A stretch of 64,000 bases of DNA from Nostoc sp. CHAB 5824 (GCF_020829665.1 NZ_JAIVFT010000018.1:1-64000), one strand, 5' to 3'; positions 7,391-15,589 are shown, counted from the first letter of the stretch. Translations and numbers: made by a program. Notes: a model not told the origin generated them from the letters alone.

Positions 7391-8389
7391 ATGCTAAAGA
7401 AACTACAACGATTGCCGCAACTTATTCCGCGACAATCTATTCCAGTAAAATTAATTCAGGCTAAGGCTTATGAAATATGGGCAACTCGTGAACGCAAAGG
7501 AGAAAGCGGTAATCCTGAAGATGATTGGTCTAAAGCAATAGAATTTGTAAATAAACACTGGTGGTCTATCCCCTTATGGAAAATAGACAAGCGATATAGA
7601 AAATTAAAAGTCTCTACTACAAATTCAATAAAAAATGCCATATCCTTTAAAGTTTTAAGTCAAGCAGTAAACGCTTCAGTGCTGATTGGTGCAATTACAT
7701 TTATTGCTGGTGAACAACAACGCCGTGATTTACAAGTTTATCAAGCATGGCAAGTTATTAGTGTAGCAAGTGGACAAGCTGGTAGTGGTGGAAGAGTACA
7801 GGCATTAGAGTTTCTCAGCAGTGAACCAAGAAGAATTCCTTGGTTTTGGTTGCGCTGGCAGAGGGAAAGTTTATCTGGCTTAGAAGTACCAACGGCTTAC
7901 TTAGTTCCTTCTCGTAAAGATATTGAAGATTTTAAGAAAAAGGGTGGTATTCAACTCTCAGAGGCAGACCTGAACACCGCCAATCTACAGAGTGCGAACC
8001 TACAATATGCCAATCTACAGAAGGCATTCCTGGTAGAAACAAATCTACAGGGGGCAATTCTGTTCAAAGCCAATCTAAAGGAGGCAAACCTGAGTTTTGC
8101 TAATCTACAGGGGGCAGTCCTGTTTGATGCCAATCTACAGGGTGCAATTCTGAGTTTTGCTAATCTACAGGGGGCAAAACTGATAGCAGCCAATCTACAG
8201 GGGGCAAAGCTGATAGCAGTTAATCTACAGGGGGCAAACCTAACAAAAACCAATCTACAAGAAGTGCAATATACAGATAAAAGTACTAGTCCTGAGACCT
8301 GTAAATCTAATTTTACAAAGTATCCATGTCCCACTATTTTCCCCCCTGATCTTGACGCTAAAGCAGCAGGGATGAAATTGCTAAAGTGA
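7391..8389 (+). CDS. Pentapeptide-repeat protein with N-terminal DUF2934-like region
   Basis: The 332-residue protein has three parts. Residues about 22-55 (IQAKAYEIWATRERKGESGN) resemble DUF2934. A hydrophobic stretch follows (ASVLIGAITFIAG, about residues 97-109), probably a membrane anchor, then the segment RRDLQVYQAWQVI seen before pentapeptide arrays in cyanobacteria. From about residue 190 to 298 there are about 20 consecutive A(N/D)LXX pentapeptides (SEADLNTANLQSANLQYANL and onward), which fold as a right-handed quadrilateral beta helix. A short non-repeat tail with two cysteines ends the protein. The molecular role is unknown. It lies just behind a kinase-gene stub and may once have been part of a kinase locus. 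Confidence 0.8.
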   Translation: MLKKLQRLPQLIPRQSIPVKLIQAKAYEIWATRERKGESGNPEDDWSKAIEFVNKHWWSIPLWKIDKRYRKLKVSTTNSIKNAISFKVLSQAVNASVLIGAITFIAGEQQRRDLQVYQAWQVISVASGQAGSGGRVQALEFLSSEPRRIPWFWLRWQRESLSGLEVPTAYLVPSRKDIEDFKKKGGIQLSEADLNTANLQSANLQYANLQKAFLVETNLQGAILFKANLKEANLSFANLQGAVLFDANLQGAILSFANLQGAKLIAANLQGAKLIAVNLQGANLTKTNLQEVQYTDKSTSPETCKSNFTKYPCPTIFPPDLDAKAAGMKLLK

Positions 8390-8555
8390 TGACCTTTTCG
8401 GGCGATCGCACTTCCCCCCATAAATTTTATCACCATCCTCGCCGTGTTTCTCTATGGTGAATATCCTTCGGAAGTCCATATTTCAAAACTAATCTCGAAA
8501 TCAGGATTCTTTGATGTGTAAAATGTAAACTAAAATAAAACTTAGTAACAGGAGA

Positions 8556-8582
8556 TTGGGTTGACGCAAGGAAACTCAACAC
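8556..8582. repeat. Short intergenic hairpin repeat
   Basis: TTGGGTTGACGCAAGGAAAC followed by TCAAC forms a small stem (GGTTG/CAAC type) and resembles a short repeat common between Nostoc genes. It lies in the spacer before the second Rpn gene. Low confidence. Confidence 0.3.
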
Positions 8583-8635
8583 CAACAAATTTAATTTTTA
8601 TCAACAATATCTGATACCCTTTCTTTAAGGCTGCC

Positions 8636-9421
8636 ATGTATGACAATATCTGTAAATTCATTGCCGAAAACTTCAAAGATGATTTAGCAATATGGTTACT
8701 AGGTTCACCGATTAAATTAACAGAACTTAGCCCTACTGAATTATCCACCGAACCAATTCGCGCCGATTCATTAATCTTATTGCAATCTGATGATTTAGTT
8801 CTACATACCGAATTTCAAACTGATGCTGATGAAGATATCCCCTTTCGGATGTTAGATTATCGGGTTAGGGTTTATCGCCGCTTTCCTAACAAAGAAATGC
8901 GTCAAATAGTAATCTATTTGAGAAAGACAAGTTCACAATTAGTTAGTGAAAACACTTTTAGATTAAACAACACTTACCATCAGTTTGAAGTAATACGGCT
9001 GTGGGAACAACCAACAGACAGGTTTATGAGTATTCCAGGTCTTTTACCCTTTGCCGTGCTAAGTCAGACAAACGATCCTACAATGGTATTAACCCAAGTA
9101 GCCGAAGCAGTTGAAGCAATTAGCGATCGCCAGCTACAAAGAAACATAGCTGCTGCTAGTGGAATTCTAGCAGGTCTGGTGTTAAATAAAGATGTAATTA
9201 AGAAGATTTTTAGGAGTGAGATTATGCGCGAATCAGTCATTTATCAAGATATCCTAGAAGAAGGCGAAGCCAAAGGCGAAGCCAAAGGCAAAGCAGAAAC
9301 AACAAGAAAGTTGACTTTAAATTTGTTGCGAATTGGAATGAGTTTAGAGCAAATTGCTCAAGTTACTGAATTATCTATTGAGCAAGTTCAAGTTTTACAA
9401 GAGGAGATTCAAAAATCTTAA
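8636..9421 (+). CDS. Rpn-family nuclease/putative transposase
   Basis: The 261-residue protein is a paralogue of the gene at 1331-2143. It shares the N-terminal block (MYDNICKFIAENF, IWLLGSP), the acidic motif in PIRADSLILLQ, the E-x-Q motif in LHTEFQTDADEDIPFRMLDY and the FEVIRLWEQ block. Near residue 205 is a charged repeat EGEAKGEAKGKAE, common in this family as a variable linker. The C-terminus is a short helical region (IGMSLEQIAQVTELSIEQVQ) instead of the DUF4351 tail of the other copy. It is predicted to be a PD-(D/E)XK DNA nuclease; biological role unknown. The gene appears intact. Confidence 0.82.
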   Translation: MYDNICKFIAENFKDDLAIWLLGSPIKLTELSPTELSTEPIRADSLILLQSDDLVLHTEFQTDADEDIPFRMLDYRVRVYRRFPNKEMRQIVIYLRKTSSQLVSENTFRLNNTYHQFEVIRLWEQPTDRFMSIPGLLPFAVLSQTNDPTMVLTQVAEAVEAISDRQLQRNIAAASGILAGLVLNKDVIKKIFRSEIMRESVIYQDILEEGEAKGEAKGKAETTRKLTLNLLRIGMSLEQIAQVTELSIEQVQVLQEEIQKS

Positions 9422-9462
9422 TTTTAATTAATAGTTTTAGAAAATACGTGGCTATACAAACA

Positions 9463-9482
9463 AAACCCGCATTCGCGGGTTT
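9463..9482. terminator. Bidirectional terminator hairpin
   Basis: AAACCCGC-attc-GCGGGTTT is a perfect 8-bp stem with a 4-base loop, T-rich on the plus strand further on. It follows the second Rpn gene and also lies beyond the asnS 3' fragment on the other strand. Confidence 0.75.
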
Positions 9483-9554
9483 CAAAGTTTTTATTAATCC
9501 GCGCAGACGAACTTGGTTTGTGTAGACGTGATTTATAATCGCCTGGGTTTAAAA

Positions 9555-9681
9555 CTAAAACTCAGTACTTTGTGGTATAGGCGGAAACGGAATCACATCA
9601 CGAATATTTCCCATACCCGTCATCAATTGCACGAGTCGTTCAAAACCCAACCCAAAACCCACATGGGGGACAGTTCAATAA
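9555..9681 (-). pseudogene. Duplicated 3' end of asnS
   Basis: Read on the minus strand, this segment encodes VGFGLGFERLVQLMTGMGNI then RDVIPFPPIPQSTEF and a stop, the C-terminus of asparaginyl-tRNA synthetase including motif 3 (GLGFER). It aligns base by base with the 3' end of the intact asnS starting at 10394, with roughly 87% identity by eye. Nothing further upstream of the synthetase is present. The two copies are direct repeats bracketing the toxin-antitoxin locus at 9719-10310. Confidence 0.88.
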
Positions 9682-9718
9682 CTATATAAATAAATGATGT
9701 GAGAATACCTAATATTTA

Positions 9719-10086
9719 TCAATCATTATCATTGTTCATAATCCTTAACCCAAGGATAGTACATAAAGCTATTGCCAATTCATCTAAATAATTATCATCC
9801 AAATGACCAATCACTCTGATAATTCTTGATTTATCAACAACCCGAAGTTGCTCACAAAGCACAACAGAATCTTGGCTTAAACCACCGATACCAGCAGGTA
9901 CAAACACATGAGAGGGTAAAATAGCACGTCTAATTTTTGAGGTGAATGGTGCGATAATGGTATGGGGACTAAAGCATTTGCCCGATCAATTTGCACTACT
10001 ACGACAGGTCTAATCCCTGCTTGTTCTGTACCAATAACAGGATTTAGATCACACAAAACTACATCTCCTCTTGAGATATCTACCAC
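9719..10086 (-). pseudogene. Frameshifted MazF/PemK-family toxin
   Basis: Two frames complement each other. The first starts MVDISRGDVVLCDLNPVIGT and continues EQAGIRPVVVVQIDRANAL, the typical N-terminus of MazF/PemK RNases, including the RGDVVLCDLNP strand and RPVVVVQ. At about 9965-9972 one base appears to be missing; the next frame then gives HTIIAPFTSKIRRAILPSHV and FVPAGIGGLSQDSVVLCEQL, then RVVDKSRIIRVIGHL, the rest of the toxin. Total length is one base short of a whole number of codons. The stop region is otherwise intact, so the lesion is recent. It overlaps the upstream antitoxin gene by 7 bases, as in a translationally coupled pair. Confidence 0.82.
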
Positions 10087-10310
10087 TGGATTTCTCCACG
10101 CGCCAAGCGTTCTTCATAATCTTCTAAATTAGATAAATATTCTGAAAAATCTGATTCTACTATTTCTACGGACTCGCTAAACTGAAGCCATAGTTCCCAG
10201 TTCTTACCGCTATGCTTCATTAATAGGAAGTTGATAAAATCACTGACTTCCTGAACTAAAGCTTCTGGCATTTGCCGGATTTTACCAATGGTTTGGTCTT
10301 GTATGCTCAT
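10080..10310 (-). CDS. Antitoxin-like protein paired with MazF-type toxin
   Basis: The 76-residue acidic protein begins MSIQDQTIGKIRQMPEALVQ and EVSDFINFLLMKH, a helical pattern found in DUF2281-type cyanobacterial antitoxins, followed by a Glu/Asp-rich C-terminal half (SESVEIVESDFSEYLSNLED) suited to wrapping a basic RNase toxin. The gene overlaps the start of the broken mazF-like gene by 7 bases, so the pair was a type II module. With the toxin frameshifted, this is an orphan antitoxin. The family call is from pattern and context and was not searched. Confidence 0.7.
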   Translation of the reverse strand: MSIQDQTIGKIRQMPEALVQEVSDFINFLLMKHSGKNWELWLQFSESVEIVESDFSEYLSNLEDYEERLARGEIQW

Positions 10311-10357
10311 GATAAATCTTCTCAGATGGATTTCTCTTTATCCACAAAAGTCAAAAA

Positions 10358-10380
10358 CCTGGCGATTAGAAATAGCCAGG
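10358..10380 (-). terminator. Rho-independent terminator of asnS
   Basis: On the minus strand CCTGGC pairs with GCCAGG across an 11-base loop and is followed by TTTTTG. It starts 14 bases beyond the asnS stop codon. Confidence 0.8.
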
Positions 10381-10393
10381 TCTAAAATTTAAA

Positions 10394-11785
10394 CTAAAAC
10401 TCGGCACTTTGGGGTGTACGCGGAAAGGGAATCACATCACGAATATTTCCCATACCAGTTATAAATTGCACAAGTCGTTCAAAACCTAACCCAAAACCAG
10501 CGTGGGGGACAGTACCATAACGACGCAAATCAAGATACCACCACAAGTCTTCTGGGTTTAACCCTTGCGCTAACACGCGGCGTTCTAATACTTCTAAGCG
10601 TTCTTCACGCTGGGAACCGCCGACAATTTCGCCAATTTTAGGTGCGAGAATATCCATTGCGCGGACGGTTTTTTCATCGTCGTTCAAGCGCATATAAAAA
10701 GCTTTGATTTGCGCTGGATAATCTGTAACGATCGCAGGCTTTTTAAATAATTGTTCAGCTAGATACCGTTCGTGTTCTGATTGTAAATCTAAACCCCAAC
10801 TCACTGGATATTCAAATTTAACATCAGCTTTTTCTAAAAGTTTGATCGCTTCTGTATAAGTTAAGCGCTCAAACTGATTATTAATAATATTTTCGGCTGT
10901 TGCCAACACAGACTTATCAATGCGTTCATTGAAAAATTCCATATCTTCTGGGCAAGTTTCCAATACATATTTAAAAATGTGTTTGAGAAATGCCTCAGCT
11001 AAATCCATATCGCCTTCTAAGTCACAAAAAGCCATTTCTGGCTCAACCATCCAAAATTCTGCTAGGTGGCGGGAGGTGTTGGAATTTTCTGCACGGAAGG
11101 TAGGGCCAAAGGTATAGACGTTGCTAAATGCCATCGCCATGACTTCCGCTTCCAACTGGCCGCTAACTGTTAAATATGTGGGTTTAGCAAAAAAGTCTTG
11201 GCTATAATCTACTGCTTGGTTTTCTGCGCGGGGAACATTCTTTAAATCTAAACTGGTAACACTAAAAAGTTCACCCGCGCCTTCGCAGTCGCTAGCAGTG
11301 ATGATGGGTGTGTGTACCCACAAAAAGCCTCTTTGCTGGAAGAATTGGTGAATTGCTGTCGAACAAGCATTTCTGACGCGGAAAACTGCACCAAAGGAAT
11401 TGGTACGCGATCGCAAATGTCCAATGGTTCGCAGAAACTCAAAGGAATGGCGTTTCTTTTGCAGGGGATATGTATCGGGATCAGCTTCCCCGTAAACTTT
11501 CACTGTCTCGGCTTTCAACTCAATTCGCTGTCCTTTACCCAGAGAAGCCACTAGTACCCCTGTCACCTCAACAGCAGCACCTGTATTCAGTTTTTTCAAT
11601 ATAGCTTCGTAATCTGGCAAATCCTGATTGATGACGACTTGCAAATTAGCTAGTGATGAGCCGTCATTGACTTCAATAAAAGCAAACCCTTTGGACTCAC
11701 GCTTTGTCCGTACCCAGCCTTGCACTTGGAGGGACTCATCAGGTTGACCACTTCGCAATATTTCTGCAATCCGTCGATTTACCAT
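10394..11785 (-). CDS. asnS: Asparagine--tRNA ligase
   Basis: The 463-residue enzyme charges tRNA-Asn with asparagine in the cytoplasm. An N-terminal OB-fold anticodon-binding domain (about residues 1-115; VQGWVRTKRESKGFAFIEVN) is followed by the class II catalytic core: motif 2 as FRAENSNTSRHLAEFWMVEP and motif 3 as GFGLGFERLVQFITG. The C-terminus RDVIPFPRTPQSAEF is typical. The length is normal. The next minus-strand gene upstream, a coiled-coil protein, ends 2 bases before the asnS start, so the two are probably co-transcribed. A partial second copy of the asnS 3' end lies 0.7 kb downstream. Confidence 0.97.
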   Translation of the reverse strand: MVNRRIAEILRSGQPDESLQVQGWVRTKRESKGFAFIEVNDGSSLANLQVVINQDLPDYEAILKKLNTGAAVEVTGVLVASLGKGQRIELKAETVKVYGEADPDTYPLQKKRHSFEFLRTIGHLRSRTNSFGAVFRVRNACSTAIHQFFQQRGFLWVHTPIITASDCEGAGELFSVTSLDLKNVPRAENQAVDYSQDFFAKPTYLTVSGQLEAEVMAMAFSNVYTFGPTFRAENSNTSRHLAEFWMVEPEMAFCDLEGDMDLAEAFLKHIFKYVLETCPEDMEFFNERIDKSVLATAENIINNQFERLTYTEAIKLLEKADVKFEYPVSWGLDLQSEHERYLAEQLFKKPAIVTDYPAQIKAFYMRLNDDEKTVRAMDILAPKIGEIVGGSQREERLEVLERRVLAQGLNPEDLWWYLDLRRYGTVPHAGFGLGFERLVQFITGMGNIRDVIPFPRTPQSAEF

Positions 11786-11787
11786 AT

Positions 11788-12150
11788 TTACCCAGCATAA
11801 GACTTTAATATCCAGCCTATGATAACGCCCATTCCACCAAAGCGGACGACTTGCCAGAAAGGTTTTTTGAGGCTACGCCAAGAAAATAACTGGCTTTCTA
11901 AGTTTACTTCTAGCATTTCCAATTGCTGTTGAATTTGCCGTAACTCTGCTTTGATTTCTGGTGTCTGAGATTTATTGTGCTTTAGTTGATCCCGGCGCTG
12001 TTGCCATTGTGCCTGTTGTTGGCGATCGCGTTGCACTTGATCGTAACGTTCTTTTAAGGATAGGAGCGATCGCTCTACTTCTTCTAATTCTTGTTCAAAA
12101 TCTGGTTCTGGATTTTCTGCTGATGGCTGTGATTGTTTAGGCGGCTTCAT
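11788..12150 (-). CDS. Conserved coiled-coil protein with C-terminal membrane segment
   Basis: A 120-residue protein I cannot name. The N-terminus is proline- and glutamate-rich, and residues about 18-95 are strongly heptad-like and charged (ELEEVERSLLSLKERYDQVQ, then RDRQQQAQWQQRRDQL), predicting a coiled coil. The last 20 residues (VVRFGGMGVIIGWILKSYAG) are hydrophobic and may anchor it in a membrane. It lies directly upstream of asnS with a 2-base gap, suggesting co-transcription; a functional link is not evident. It may be a cyanobacterial lineage-specific protein. Confidence 0.7.
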   Translation of the reverse strand: MKPPKQSQPSAENPEPDFEQELEEVERSLLSLKERYDQVQRDRQQQAQWQQRRDQLKHNKSQTPEIKAELRQIQQQLEMLEVNLESQLFSWRSLKKPFWQVVRFGGMGVIIGWILKSYAG

Positions 12151-12194
12151 TTACAAGTAGTACAGTAGAAGTAAATGCAAGTGTGCCAATAGTT

Positions 12195-12470
12195 ATGTCC
12201 CAATCTACCCAGCTGCCGAAAACCAGTCAACTGAATGAACTTAGTACTCTGGAACTAGCTCAAGCCCTGATGGAAAGACTGAGCATTTCCCCTAACGATT
12301 GGCATCGCCTCAAGTCTAACCGCAATTCCCGCGCTAATGAACAAGTGGCAGCAGCAATTGTGTATCTTTTAAAGAATCAACCACAAGAAGCTCAAGCTAG
12401 ATTAGAACAGGCAATTGGTTGGTTAGATCGCTCCATTTCTGCCCCTCCCTGTCCAACTCACGGAAAGTAG
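12195..12470 (+). CDS. Small conserved cyanobacterial protein (DUF6439-like)
   Basis: About 91 residues. The sequence LSTLELAQALMERLSISPND and WHRLKSNRNSRANEQVAAAI, ending GWLDRSISAPPCPTHGK, resembles a small family restricted to cyanobacteria and plastid lineages (DUF6439, from memory). I prefer the ATG at 12195 (MSQSTQLP) over the one at 12183. It is divergent from the coiled-coil gene at 11788-12150. The function is unknown; no membrane segment or catalytic motif is visible. Confidence 0.7.
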   Translation: MSQSTQLPKTSQLNELSTLELAQALMERLSISPNDWHRLKSNRNSRANEQVAAAIVYLLKNQPQEAQARLEQAIGWLDRSISAPPCPTHGK

Positions 12471-12551
12471 GGAAAATAGCGAGTAGGGAGTAGGGGATAA
12501 AAAATCAATCAACTAATAACTTTCCCCACTTCCTACTCTCCTTTTATCGTC

Positions 12552-13001
12552 TTACCGTCGCAGAGATAAACGAGGACGATTTTCCATTTGTTTACAAAGC
12601 CTCAATTCTGTCCCTTTGCGGTTCCACTCCACCTGATCAAAGATTTGATGTAGAAGACATAAACCACGACCATTTTCTGATTCATCTGGTGGTAAATAGT
12701 CTGTTGGCTCTTCATCACTAATAGATGAAGGAGTAAAGCCGCTACCCTGGTCTGATATTATCCACCAATATTGATTATCTATTAAGGAAAAACGGACTAC
12801 AACTGTTTTACTTGGATCAAGATTATTGCCATGTTTAGCTGCGTTTACTAGGGCTTCTTGAAGTCCTAGCCGCAGTTCTGCTTGCAATTTCGCTGGAATT
12901 TCTGCCAACAGTAAATCTAATATTGGACAAAGGTAGAGGGTTGAGGCGAAACTAATAGTGCCCCAATAACGTCCAACTGGACGGAGTGAAATAGTAATCA
13001 C
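12552..13001 (-). CDS. Anti-sigma-factor-like serine kinase (HATPase_c, RsbW type)
   Basis: The 149-residue protein is a stand-alone GHKL ATPase domain. The N box reads LQEALVNAAKHGNNLDPSK, the G1 box is SDQGSGF (about residues 91-97), and the G2 box is NGRGLCLLHQIFDQV. This arrangement is that of anti-sigma or anti-anti-sigma kinases such as RsbW/SpoIIAB, which phosphorylate STAS-domain partners or bind sigma factors. No STAS-domain or PP2C gene is adjacent, so the partner is elsewhere. Motifs are complete and the protein should bind ATP. The exact target is unknown. Confidence 0.82.
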   Translation of the reverse strand: MITISLRPVGRYWGTISFASTLYLCPILDLLLAEIPAKLQAELRLGLQEALVNAAKHGNNLDPSKTVVVRFSLIDNQYWWIISDQGSGFTPSSISDEEPTDYLPPDESENGRGLCLLHQIFDQVEWNRKGTELRLCKQMENRPRLSLRR

Positions 13002-13419
13002 AAGAGAAACCCCATAGCTTTTAGTTAGCTAGACATCAGTTTGCTATTACAGGCACCCTGATAAAACTTGAGGTGGTCATGCTGCCTTCAAACCTGCGTC
13101 TTTAAAACTAAATTTTGAAAATGCTAGGGAGCATTAGCTTTATGGTATGAGTTGGGATTGTTGAGATATATAACGGCTGGAATAGTTTTGATAATGGATT
13201 AAGCAACTTAAAAAGATGCTAGTAATTTAATAGAGTATTAACATACTCTATTTCATTGCCGATTTGTAATTCACACAATCCAATTCATATTTTTAAGAGG
13301 CTATGCAACTTGAATTTATTTAAACAAAATGAATTTTTATTTTTGGCTTAATTCAATTTTAGCATCTTTAGTATGCACTAGACTAAAAATTTCAAATTTC
13401 AGTTTTTGTAAAGGCATTA
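13002..13419. other. Intergenic region with 24-bp palindrome
   Basis: AT-rich spacer between two minus-strand genes with no convincing gene. At 13229-13252 there is an inverted repeat with stem AATAGAGTAT and loop TAAC. It could be a regulatory site or weak terminator for rlmD, although it lies about 170 bases past the rlmD stop. Confidence 0.5.
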
Positions 13420-14802
13420 CTATCCTTCCTTGTCCAAATGTGATAACACAAGAAAGGCGGCAGCTTCAACATGAGCCGTTTGAGGAAAAAAATCAGCAGG
13501 TTGTACCCGTGTGATAGTATATTGCCCATCTTGACAAAGTAATTTTAGGTCGCGGGCAAGGGTGGCTACTTTACAGCTGACGTAAACTATCCGAGATGGT
13601 TTCAATTGCCGTAAAGTTTCAATGACAGCCCGATCGCACCCCTTACGTGGCGGATCGAGTATTACTACTTCTGGTATTGTGCCCATTTTTGTCAGCAATT
13701 TCTCTACTGTCCCGACTTGGAATGTCACATTATCAATTCCGTTGCGTTGGGCATTCAAAATAGCTTGTTCCACTGCTGCTGGTTGCACTTCTAATCCTGT
13801 AGCAATACGTACTTTTTTGGCGAGTGGTAAAGTTAAACTTCCAATACCACAGTAGGCATCAACTAGCAACTCATGTCCTTGAAGATTGAGTTCTGATTGA
13901 ATTATCTGCAATAGTGCCTCTGCTGTTTCTGTATACACTTGGAAAAATGTATCTGGGCGCACTTGAAATTCCAGTCCAGCAAAATTTTCACGCAGGTGGG
14001 GGACTCCAGCGATGCAACGGGTTTCTGATCCAAAGATAGCATTTGTGCGATCGCCATTGCGATTGAGCGACACTCCCACCAACTGGGGATAGCGCTTTAA
14101 CCATTCCTGGGCTTGGGTTTCAATTCCTGATAAATTCCAGTCTTTCACCACCAAAGTCAGCAACATTTCTCCAGTGTGTCGGCCAATGCGTAAACCAAGA
14201 TGGCGAATTTGTCCAAGATGGCGCTGTTCGTCATAGATTCGCCAACCTTGTTGTTGGATATCCTGCTTAACTTCGGCAAGTAAGGGATTTAATCGTGAAT
14301 CTTGGACTGGACATTGATTTAAGTTAATTAATTGGTGACTACCTTTTTGGTAGTAACCAGCTTGTACCTGTCCTGTTGCCGATAGCAAGAGAGGATATGT
14401 AGATTTATTACGGTAGCCCAAAGCAGAAGGGGCGGCGAGTACCGGATTTACTGGTGGTTGGGCAAAACCGCCAATGCGTTCCAAAGCTTGGATAACTTGA
14501 TTTTGCTTGGCTACTAATTGGTAGTCATAATTAATATGCTGCCACTGGCAACCACCGCACTTATCCGCCACAATACAACTAGGTCGGATACGGTGGGGGG
14601 ATGGTTCCAATAGCTGCTGGAGCTTACCGTGGGCATATTTTGGTTTAACATGTACCAAGCGGATAATGGCGCGATCGCCTGGTACAGTATCTGGGACAAA
14701 CACTACACGTTCATCAGCGCGTCCCACTCCATCGCCTGTATCACTGAGGTTAGCGATCGTTACTTCAATTAATTCACCCTGTTGCCAAATTATTTTAGTC
14801 AT
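13420..14802 (-). CDS. rlmD: 23S rRNA (uracil-C5)-methyltransferase RlmD/TrmA family
   Basis: The 460-residue enzyme has an N-terminal TRAM domain (about residues 1-65; IEVTIANLSDTGDGVGRADE), a [4Fe-4S] cysteine cluster (C-x5-C-x2-C in CIVADKCGGCQW, with a later Cys in NLNQCPVQ), and the SAM-dependent catalytic domain with DAYCGIGSLTLPLA, VILDPPRKGCDRAV and the catalytic cysteine in YVSCKVATLARDL. It methylates a uridine in 23S rRNA using SAM. Orthology to RlmD is the best fit; TrmA-family paralogues are hard to separate by eye. The first codons come from the end of a heptamer repeat array (14796-14861), which supplies the ATG. Confidence 0.88.
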   Translation of the reverse strand: MTKIIWQQGELIEVTIANLSDTGDGVGRADERVVFVPDTVPGDRAIIRLVHVKPKYAHGKLQQLLEPSPHRIRPSCIVADKCGGCQWQHINYDYQLVAKQNQVIQALERIGGFAQPPVNPVLAAPSALGYRNKSTYPLLLSATGQVQAGYYQKGSHQLINLNQCPVQDSRLNPLLAEVKQDIQQQGWRIYDEQRHLGQIRHLGLRIGRHTGEMLLTLVVKDWNLSGIETQAQEWLKRYPQLVGVSLNRNGDRTNAIFGSETRCIAGVPHLRENFAGLEFQVRPDTFFQVYTETAEALLQIIQSELNLQGHELLVDAYCGIGSLTLPLAKKVRIATGLEVQPAAVEQAILNAQRNGIDNVTFQVGTVEKLLTKMGTIPEVVILDPPRKGCDRAVIETLRQLKPSRIVYVSCKVATLARDLKLLCQDGQYTITRVQPADFFPQTAHVEAAAFLVLSHLDKEG

Positions 14803-14861
14803 TAGTCATTAGTCATTAGTCATTAGTCATTAGTCATTGGTCATTAGTCATTGGTCATTAT
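14796..14861. repeat. Heptamer tandem repeat (TAGTCAT)n
   Basis: About nine copies of a 7-base unit TAGTCAT/TGGTCAT run in tandem and enter the start codon of rlmD. This is the short tandemly repeated repetitive type described in heterocystous cyanobacteria. Other arrays occur at 25445, 26522, 48971, 49756 and 54788. Confidence 0.9.
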
Positions 14862-14879
14862 TGAGGAGAGGAATTTTCC

Positions 14880-14989
14880 CTCTGCTTCCCCTGCTTCCCC
14901 TGCTTCCCCTGCCTCCCCTGCCTCCCCTGCCTCCCCTGCTTCCCCTGCTTCCCCTGCTTCCCCTGCCTCCCCTGCTCCCCCTGCTTTCT
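14880..14989. repeat. 9-bp tandem repeat CTTCCCCTG
   Basis: About twelve copies of CTTCCCCTG/CCTCCCCTG in tandem between rlmD and apcD. Both strands stay open in some frames, but the resulting proline/leucine or Gly-Glu-Ala polymers are not genes. It resembles simple intergenic repeats at 23224-23330. Confidence 0.9.
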
Positions 14990-15103
14990 CACTCCCCACT
15001 CCCCAAACAGATAAATTCAATACATAAGTAGCTCCTATCCCTTCACTTGTGTACCTCCGACTCGCTAAACTAACAGATAATATTTCAGGTGATTTCAATA
15101 ATC

Positions 15104-15589
15104 ATGACTGTAATTAGCCAAGTTATTCTCAAAGCCGACGACGAACTGCGTTATCCCAGCAGTGGCGAACTTAAAAATATCCAAGACTTTTTGGAAACCG
15201 GCGTACAACGGACGCGGATTGCGGCTACCTTAGCCGAAAACGAAAAAAAGATAGTTCAGGAAGCAACCAAACAACTTTGGCAGAAGCGTCCTGACTTTAT
15301 CTCCCCCGGAGGTAATGCTTACGGAGAACGTCAGCGCTCTCTATGTATCCGTGATTTTGGCTGGTACTTGCGTCTAATTACTTATGGTGTGCTTGCCGGC
15401 GACAAAGAGCCAATTGAAAAAATTGGTTTAATTGGTGTGCGGGAAATGTACAACTCATTGGGCGTTCCCGTGCCTGGAATGGTAGAAGCGATCAATTCCC
15501 TCAAAACAGCCTCCCTTAGCTTACTGAGTGCGGAAGACGCTACCGAAGCAGCACCCTACTTTGATTACATCATTCAAGCGATGTCTTAA
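15104..15589 (+). CDS. apcD: Allophycocyanin-B alpha subunit ApcD
   Basis: The 161-residue protein is a phycobiliprotein of the ApcD type, a terminal energy emitter in the phycobilisome core that passes energy to the photosystems. The globin-like fold pattern is complete, with the phycocyanobilin-binding cysteine at residue 81 in NAYGERQRSLCIRDFGWYLR and the C-terminal EDATEAAPYFDYIIQAMS. The start at 15104 (MTVISQVIL) gives the family length and has AGGTGA upstream; a longer frame begins at 15089. It is monocistronic here, away from any apcABC cluster, as is usual for apcD. Confidence 0.95.
   Translation: MTVISQVILKADDELRYPSSGELKNIQDFLETGVQRTRIAATLAENEKKIVQEATKQLWQKRPDFISPGGNAYGERQRSLCIRDFGWYLRLITYGVLAGDKEPIEKIGLIGVREMYNSLGVPVPGMVEAINSLKTASLSLLSAEDATEAAPYFDYIIQAMS

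Noticed and set aside
7951..8436. 161-codon minus-strand frame
   Set aside because: Mirror of the pentapeptide repeat; its RLA-type repeats are an antisense artefact.
14796..14861. CRISPR-like repeat array
   Set aside because: Repeats are 7-base tandem units with no spacers; not CRISPR. The same holds for the other heptamer arrays.
14844..15098. 84-codon minus-strand GEAGEAGEA frame
   Set aside because: Translation of the 9-bp tandem repeat with no start context.
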